Source of the DNA: Mycobacterium asiaticum DSM 44297
Lineage (GTDB): Bacteria; Actinomycetota; Actinomycetes; Mycobacteriales; Mycobacteriaceae
Reading direction: 5' to 3'
Assembly (NCBI RefSeq): GCF_000613245.1
Contig: NZ_HG964936.1
Span: 380,521-444,520, forward strand
Length of the DNA stretch: 64,000 bases
The notes beneath the pieces were generated by a model that was given only the letters and a program-made list of their open reading frames with translations, searched no databases and was not told the DNA's origin. The translations under genes were made by a program, and so were the position numbers. This document shows positions 59,736 through 64,000 of the stretch, piece by piece (the first letter of the stretch is position 1; every line of letters starts with the position of its first letter).

Positions 59736-60520
59736 TCAACCTGGCTTACGACGACAAGGGGACCGGTGAGCCGGTTGTCTTCATTTCCGGGCGCGGTGGC
59801 GCCGGACGCACCTGGCACCTGCACCAGGTGCCGGCGTTCCTGGCCGCCGGGTATCGCTGTGTCACGTTCGACAATCGCGGCATCGGCGCCACCGAGAACG
59901 CCGCGGGTTTCACGGCCCAGACCATGGTGGCCGACACCGCGGCACTGATCGAATCCCTGGATCTCGGGCCGGTACGTCTGGTGGGGGTGTCGATGGGTTC
60001 GTTCATCGCCCAGGAACTCATGGTGGTCCGGTCCGAACTGGTCAGCTCCGCCGTGCTGATGGCTACCCGCGGTCGCCTGGACCGGACCCGGCAGTTCTTC
60101 CACCAGGCCGAGGTCGACCTGGACGCGGCCGGACCCGGGCTGCCGCCCACCTATGACGCGAAAAACCGGCTGCTGGAAAGCTTTTCCCGCAAGACCCTCA
60201 ACGACGACGCCGCCGTCGCGGACTGGATCGCGATGTTCAGCATGTGGCCCACCAAACTCACGCCGGGTTTCCGCACCCAGCTGGACGTCGCGCCGCTGAC
60301 CAATCGGCTGCCGGTCTACCGCACCATCGCCGCGCCCGTGCTGGTCGTCGGCTTCTCCGACGACGTGATCACGCCGCCCTACCTGGGCCGCGAGGTCGCC
60401 GACGCGCTGCCCAACGGCCGCTACCTGCAGATCCCCGACACCGGTCATCTGGGCTTCCTGGAACGCCCGGACGCGGTGAATGCGGCGATGCTGAGGTTCT
60501 TCGCCGGGATGAAGGCCTAA
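59732..60520 (+). CDS. bpoC: Alpha/beta hydrolase BpoC, possible MenH
   Basis: Serine hydrolase of 262 residues. Nucleophile motif GVSMGSFIAQELM (Ser near 87), the Asp in GFSDDVITPPYL (near 211) and His in PDTGHLGFLERP (near 239). It carries the name of a non-haem peroxidase (Rv0554). Its place between menC and menD, with 4-nt and 34-nt spacing, suggests it may do the MenH step (removal of pyruvate to give SHCHC). This is inference. GTG 59732 overlaps the menC TGA. Confidence 0.9.
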   Translation: MINLAYDDKGTGEPVVFISGRGGAGRTWHLHQVPAFLAAGYRCVTFDNRGIGATENAAGFTAQTMVADTAALIESLDLGPVRLVGVSMGSFIAQELMVVRSELVSSAVLMATRGRLDRTRQFFHQAEVDLDAAGPGLPPTYDAKNRLLESFSRKTLNDDAAVADWIAMFSMWPTKLTPGFRTQLDVAPLTNRLPVYRTIAAPVLVVGFSDDVITPPYLGREVADALPNGRYLQIPDTGHLGFLERPDAVNAAMLRFFAGMKA

Positions 60521-60554
60521 GCCGCTGCGACGCAGGTTGTGACACTCTGTAGTA

Positions 60555-62213
60555 GTGAACCCCTCGACGACCCAGGCGCGCGTCGTCGTCGACGAATTGA
60601 TCCGGGGTGGCGTGCGCGACGTGGTGCTGTGCCCCGGCTCCCGAAACGCACCGCTGGCGTTCGCCCTGCACGACGCCGACCGGACCGGCCGGCTGCGGTT
60701 GCACGTGCGCATCGACGAGCGCACCGCAGGCTACCTGGCCATCGGGTTGGCCATCGGGGCCCCAAACGGTCCTGCGCCGGTGTGCATCGCGATGACCTCG
60801 GGCACCGCGGTGGCCAACCTCGGACCCGCGGTCGTTGAAGCCAACTACGCCCGGGTGCCGCTGATCGTGCTGTCCGCCAACCGGCCCTACGAAATGCTGG
60901 GCACCGGCGCCAACCAGACCATGGAGCAGTTGGGCTACTTCGGGTCGCAGGTGCGCGCCACCATCAGCCTGGGTCTGGCCGAAGACGCCCCCGAACGGAT
61001 TCCCGCCCTGAACGCCACCTGGCGCTCTGCCACCAGCCGAGTTTTGGTGGCGGCCATGGGTTCTCGCACCGCCAACGCCGGGCCGGTGCATTTCGACATC
61101 CCGCTGCGGGAACCCCTGGTGCCCGACCCCGAACACCTGAACGCGCCCACCCCGCCCGGACGCCCCGACGGCAAGCCCTGGACCTACACGCCGCCGGTCA
61201 CCTTCGACCAACCGCTCGACATCGACCTCACGCCCGACACCATCGTCATCGCCGGGCACGGCGCGGGCAGCTACCCAAATCTCGCGGAACTGCCGACCGT
61301 CGCCGAGCCGACGGCACCGCCGGTCGCCAACCCGTTGCATCCCCTCGCGCTGCCGCTGTTGCGTCCCCAGCAGGTGATCATGCTCGGCCGGCCGACCCTG
61401 CACCGCCCGGTCTCGGCGCTGCTGGCCGACCCCAGCGTGCCGGTGTATGCGCTGACGACGGGTCCGCGCTGGCCGGACGTGTCGGGCAACTCCCAGGCCA
61501 ACGGCACCCGGGCCGTCACCTCGGGAGCGCCCAACCCCGCCTGGCTGCGCCGCTGTGCCGAGCTGCACCAGCAGGCGGTCACCGCGGTGCGCACCCAGCT
61601 GGCCGAACACCCGCTGACCACCGGCCTGCATGTCGCCGCCGCCGTGGCCGATGCGCTGCGGCCCGGTGACCAACTGGTGCTGGGGGCGTCGAACCCGGTG
61701 CGGGACGCTGCGCTGGTCGCGCTGGACACCCACGGCATCCAGGTGCGGTCCAACCGCGGCGTCGCCGGCATCGACGGGACAGTGTCCACCGCGATCGGCG
61801 CCGCGTTGGCGCACGAGCGCGTCGGCTGCCAGGAGGACCCGCCCCGTACCGTCGCGCTGATCGGTGACCTGACGTTCGTGCACGACAGTTCCGGACTGCT
61901 GATCGGGCCCACCGAGCCCACGCCCCGCCGCCTGACGATAGTGGTGTCCAACGACAACGGCGGCGGGATCTTCGAACTGCTCGAGCAGGGCGACCCGCGC
62001 TTCAGTGATGTCTCGTCCCGGATCTTCGGCACCCCGCACGACGTCGACGTGGGCGCGCTGTGCCGCGCCTACCACGTGGAAAGCCGGCAGATCGAGGTCC
62101 AGGAGCTGGCCGCCGCCCTCGACGAGCCCGGCGAGGGATTGCGGGTGCTGGAAGTCAAGGCGGACCGCTCATCGCTGCGACGATTGCACGCGGCCATCAG
62201 GGCGGCCCTTTGA
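60555..62213 (+). CDS. menD: SEPHCHC synthase MenD
   Basis: Thiamine-diphosphate enzyme of 552 residues that adds succinic semialdehyde (from 2-oxoglutarate) to isochorismate, the first committed step of menaquinone synthesis. N-terminal: [14 protein letters not shown] (near 29) and the catalytic Glu region [13 protein letters not shown]. The ThDP motif is [17 protein letters not shown] then [14 protein letters not shown] (near 435-470). GTG 60555. The 3' TGA overlaps a TTG start of the next gene. Confidence 0.95.
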   Translation: MNPSTTQARVVVDELIRGGVRDVVLCPGSRNAPLAFALHDADRTGRLRLHVRIDERTAGYLAIGLAIGAPNGPAPVCIAMTSGTAVANLGPAVVEANYARVPLIVLSANRPYEMLGTGANQTMEQLGYFGSQVRATISLGLAEDAPERIPALNATWRSATSRVLVAAMGSRTANAGPVHFDIPLREPLVPDPEHLNAPTPPGRPDGKPWTYTPPVTFDQPLDIDLTPDTIVIAGHGAGSYPNLAELPTVAEPTAPPVANPLHPLALPLLRPQQVIMLGRPTLHRPVSALLADPSVPVYALTTGPRWPDVSGNSQANGTRAVTSGAPNPAWLRRCAELHQQAVTAVRTQLAEHPLTTGLHVAAAVADALRPGDQLVLGASNPVRDAALVALDTHGIQVRSNRGVAGIDGTVSTAIGAALAHERVGCQEDPPRTVALIGDLTFVHDSSGLLIGPTEPTPRRLTIVVSNDNGGGIFELLEQGDPRFSDVSSRIFGTPHDVDVGALCRAYHVESRQIEVQELAAALDEPGEGLRVLEVKADRSSLRRLHAAIRAAL

Positions 62214-62710
62214 AGTCGCTGAAACGGTTGGTGCGCATATTGATTCACGGCACCACCGAAGACAGGCCGGACACCAGGGCCAGGATTGTGGTGCGCTGGG
62301 CGCGCATCACCGTGCTCATTGTGACCTTCCTGGTGACCCTGCAATCGGTGCTGCTGGTGGCCGGCGCGTGGCGCAACGATCTGGCGATCCAACGCAATAT
62401 GGGGGTGGCGCAGGCCGAGGTGCTCAGCGCCGGGCCGCGGCGCTCCACCATCGAGTTCGTCACGCCCGAGCGGGTCACCTATCGGCCCGAACTGGGGGTG
62501 CTTTACCCCTCCGAGCTCGCCACCGGCATGCGGATCTATGTCGAGTACAACAAGCGCGACCCCAACCTGGTGCGGGTGCAGCACCGCAACGCCGGGCTGT
62601 CGATCATCCCGGCGGGGTCGATCGCGGTGGTCGGCTGGTTGGCGGCCGCCATCGCGTTGACGCTGCTCGCGGTGCTGGACAAGCGGCTGTACAAGCGCAC
62701 CGGTTCGTAG
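62210..62710 (+). CDS. DUF3592-like two-TM membrane protein (Rv0556 type)
   Basis: Protein of 166 residues. Helices near 30-52 ([21 protein letters not shown]) and 135-156 ([21 protein letters not shown]) flank an outer beta-rich part ([20 protein letters not shown]) typical of DUF3592. TTG 62210 overlaps the menD TGA (TTGA). Unknown role; conserved after menD in mycobacteria. Confidence 0.85.
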   Translation: MKSLKRLVRILIHGTTEDRPDTRARIVVRWARITVLIVTFLVTLQSVLLVAGAWRNDLAIQRNMGVAQAEVLSAGPRRSTIEFVTPERVTYRPELGVLYPSELATGMRIYVEYNKRDPNLVRVQHRNAGLSIIPAGSIAVVGWLAAAIALTLLAVLDKRLYKRTGS

Positions 62711-62777
62711 CCCTGGTTTCCACGGCGCGTATCCCTGTGGCAACCTTTCCGACAGGCGGCGCTGCCACCGTGGTGTC

Positions 62778-63920
62778 GTGCGCGTTGCGATCGTCGCCGA
62801 ATCGTTCCTTCCACAGGTCAACGGTGTCAGCAACTCGGTGGTTCGGGTCCTCGAGCACCTGCGCCGAACCGGGCACCAGGCGATCGTCATCGCGCCGGAC
62901 AACCCGGCCGGCGAGCCGCGGGCCGACCGGCTGCACGACGGTGTCTGGGTGCATCGGGCACCGTCACGGATGTTCCCAAAGGTAACAACGCTGCCGCTGG
63001 GCGTGCCCACTCCGAAGATGTTGCGGGTGCTGCGCGGGTTCGATCCGGACGTGGTGCATCTGGCTTCACCGGCGCTGCTCGGCTACGGCGGCATGCTCGC
63101 CGCGCGCCGACTCGGTGTACCGACGGTGGCGGTCTATCAGACCGATGTGCCGGGTTTCGCCGCCAGCTACGGCATCCCGATGACCACCCGGGCCGCCTGG
63201 GCATGGTTCCGGCACCTGCACAGCCTCGCCGACCGCACCCTGGCGCCCTCCACCCCCACCATGGAAGTCCTTGCCGCACAGCGTTTCCCGCGGGTACACC
63301 GGTGGGCCAGGGGAGTGGACCTGATCCGCTTCGCGCCCTCGGCGCGCGACGAGACACTGCGCCGCCGGTGGTCCCCGCACGGCAAGCCGATCGTCGGCTT
63401 TGTTGGCCGCCTCGCCCCCGAAAAGCACGTCGAGCGCCTTGCCGGTGTGGCGGCCGACGACTCGGTGCAGGTCGTCGTGGTCGGCGATGGCATCGACCGC
63501 GCCAAGCTGCAATCAACAATGCCCGCAGCGGTTTTCACGGGGGCGCTGTACGGCAGCGAGCTCGCCGCGGCATATGCCAGCATGGACGTCTTCGTGCACC
63601 CCGGCGAACACGAGACGTTCTGTCAGGTCGTGCAGGAAGCGCTGGCGTCGGGGTTGCCGGTCATCGCCCCCGACGCCGGCGGCCCACGCGACCTGGTCAC
63701 CCCGTACCGGACCGGGCTGTTGTTGCCGGTGGAACAGTTCAAGGCGCAACTGCCAAATGCCGTGGCGCACCTGCTGCAGCAACGCCGGCGCTACGCCCCG
63801 GCGGCGCGGCGCAGCGTGCTCGGCCGTAGCTGGCCGGTCATCTGCGACGAGCTGCTCGGCCACTATGAAGCGGTGCTTGCCGCTCCGGCGCGGCCAAGCA
63901 TCACCCGGCGCTACGCCTGA
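62778..63920 (+). CDS. mgtA: GDP-mannose-dependent alpha-mannosyltransferase MgtA (PimB)
   Basis: GT4 enzyme of 380 residues. N-terminus [22 protein letters not shown], acceptor loop; [18 protein letters not shown] (donor, near 213) and [20 protein letters not shown] (E-x7-E, near 277-296). In M. tuberculosis Rv0557 adds mannose to glucuronyl-diacylglycerol, a lipomannan precursor; earlier literature named it PimB. GTG 62778. It follows the DUF3592-type gene after 67 nt. Confidence 0.93.
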   Translation: MRVAIVAESFLPQVNGVSNSVVRVLEHLRRTGHQAIVIAPDNPAGEPRADRLHDGVWVHRAPSRMFPKVTTLPLGVPTPKMLRVLRGFDPDVVHLASPALLGYGGMLAARRLGVPTVAVYQTDVPGFAASYGIPMTTRAAWAWFRHLHSLADRTLAPSTPTMEVLAAQRFPRVHRWARGVDLIRFAPSARDETLRRRWSPHGKPIVGFVGRLAPEKHVERLAGVAADDSVQVVVVGDGIDRAKLQSTMPAAVFTGALYGSELAAAYASMDVFVHPGEHETFCQVVQEALASGLPVIAPDAGGPRDLVTPYRTGLLLPVEQFKAQLPNAVAHLLQQRRRYAPAARRSVLGRSWPVICDELLGHYEAVLAAPARPSITRRYA

Positions 63921-63924
63921 GCCC

Positions 63925-64000
63925 TTAGCCCTGCGCCAGTTCGGCGACGGGCTGCCATTCCTCCCAGGTGCGCAGCCGGTTCTGGTAGTCCTCCTTGGCG
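63925..64000 (-). CDS. C-terminal fragment of an unidentified leftward gene
   Basis: The last 24 codons of a gene that begins beyond the window, stop TAA at 63925-63927. The tail reads EDYQNRLRTWEEWQPVAELA then QG. I do not recognise it. The stop lies 4 nt past the mgtA stop, so the two genes converge. In H37Rv a rightward menH/ubiE-type gene follows, so gene order differs here. Confidence 0.4.
   Translation of the reverse strand, partial: AKEDYQNRLRTWEEWQPVAELAQG

Noticed and set aside
1..64000. tRNA, rRNA, insertion sequence or prophage genes
   Set aside because: None seen on either strand. Neighbouring genes keep mycobacterial order and codon use throughout.

Overview
This window is chromosome of a Mycobacterium, most likely a slow-growing non-tuberculous species. 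The evidence is high G+C, many GTG and TTG starts with 1-4 nt start/stop overlaps, and a gene order that follows M. tuberculosis H37Rv from about Rv0502 to Rv0557 (comparison from memory, not a search). Compared with H37Rv, mmpS2/mmpL2, the 13E12-repeat gene Rv0515, Rv0520/0521, PE_PGRS6 and vapBC3 are absent from the expected places. A block of about 16 kb (13.6-29.8 kb) carries many genes that H37Rv lacks here.

Layout. (1) 1-2.7 kb: the end of an acyltransferase gene, then a leftward group serB1-like, HadA-like dehydratase, cmaA2 (mycolic acid modification). (2) 2.8-9.1 kb: a rightward haem operon, glutaredoxin-like gene, hemA, hemC, hemD, hemB, then two small membrane proteins. An anti-anti-sigma factor (Rv0516c type) faces it. 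(3) 9.5-18.4 kb: envelope modification. This holds an acyltransferase-3 gene behind a very structured leader, a DUF2252 protein, a frameshifted SGNH hydrolase, a 38-residue membrane protein, an OafA-type acyltransferase/SGNH fusion, a Tat-exported esterase and an amino-acid permease. (4) 18.4-22.3 kb: a stress island of manganese catalase, hemerythrin, a small WGxxGxxG protein and a FAD/Rieske oxidoreductase. Each has a promoter that I read as SigF-type (GTTT-N15/16-GGGTAn). (5) 22.3-26.3 kb: a tightly coupled operon of four glycosyltransferases, divergent from a short-chain dehydrogenase that also has a SigF-like promoter. (6) 27.3-29.8 kb: PanE-like reductase, enolase-superfamily enzyme and deazaflavin-type nitroreductase.

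(7) 29.9-37.4 kb: hemL, phosphoglycerate-mutase-like, then the System II cytochrome c maturation operon (TlpA-like thioredoxin, ccdA, resB, ccsA), followed by a ParA/MinD-like ATPase. (8) 37.3-42.4 kb: fabH, menA, a nucleoside phosphorylase and a galE-like epimerase. (9) 42.4-50.7 kb: large membrane proteins, a Pro/Thr-rich membrane protein (frameshifted), two sugar-transfer genes, menE and a DUF3349 protein. (10) 50.7-64 kb: pitA, glyoxalase, SDR, menB, fadD8, amidohydrolase, menC, bpoC, menD and the mannosyltransferase mgtA/pimB.

The common theme is respiration and the envelope: haem, cytochrome c assembly and most of menaquinone synthesis (menA, menE, menB, menC, menD and a MenH candidate) lie in one window, mixed with mycolate, acyl and glycosyl transfer genes. 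I see no tRNA, rRNA, CRISPR array, insertion sequence or phage genes. Three genes carry single-base frameshifts at short homopolymers. These could be real decay or sequence errors.
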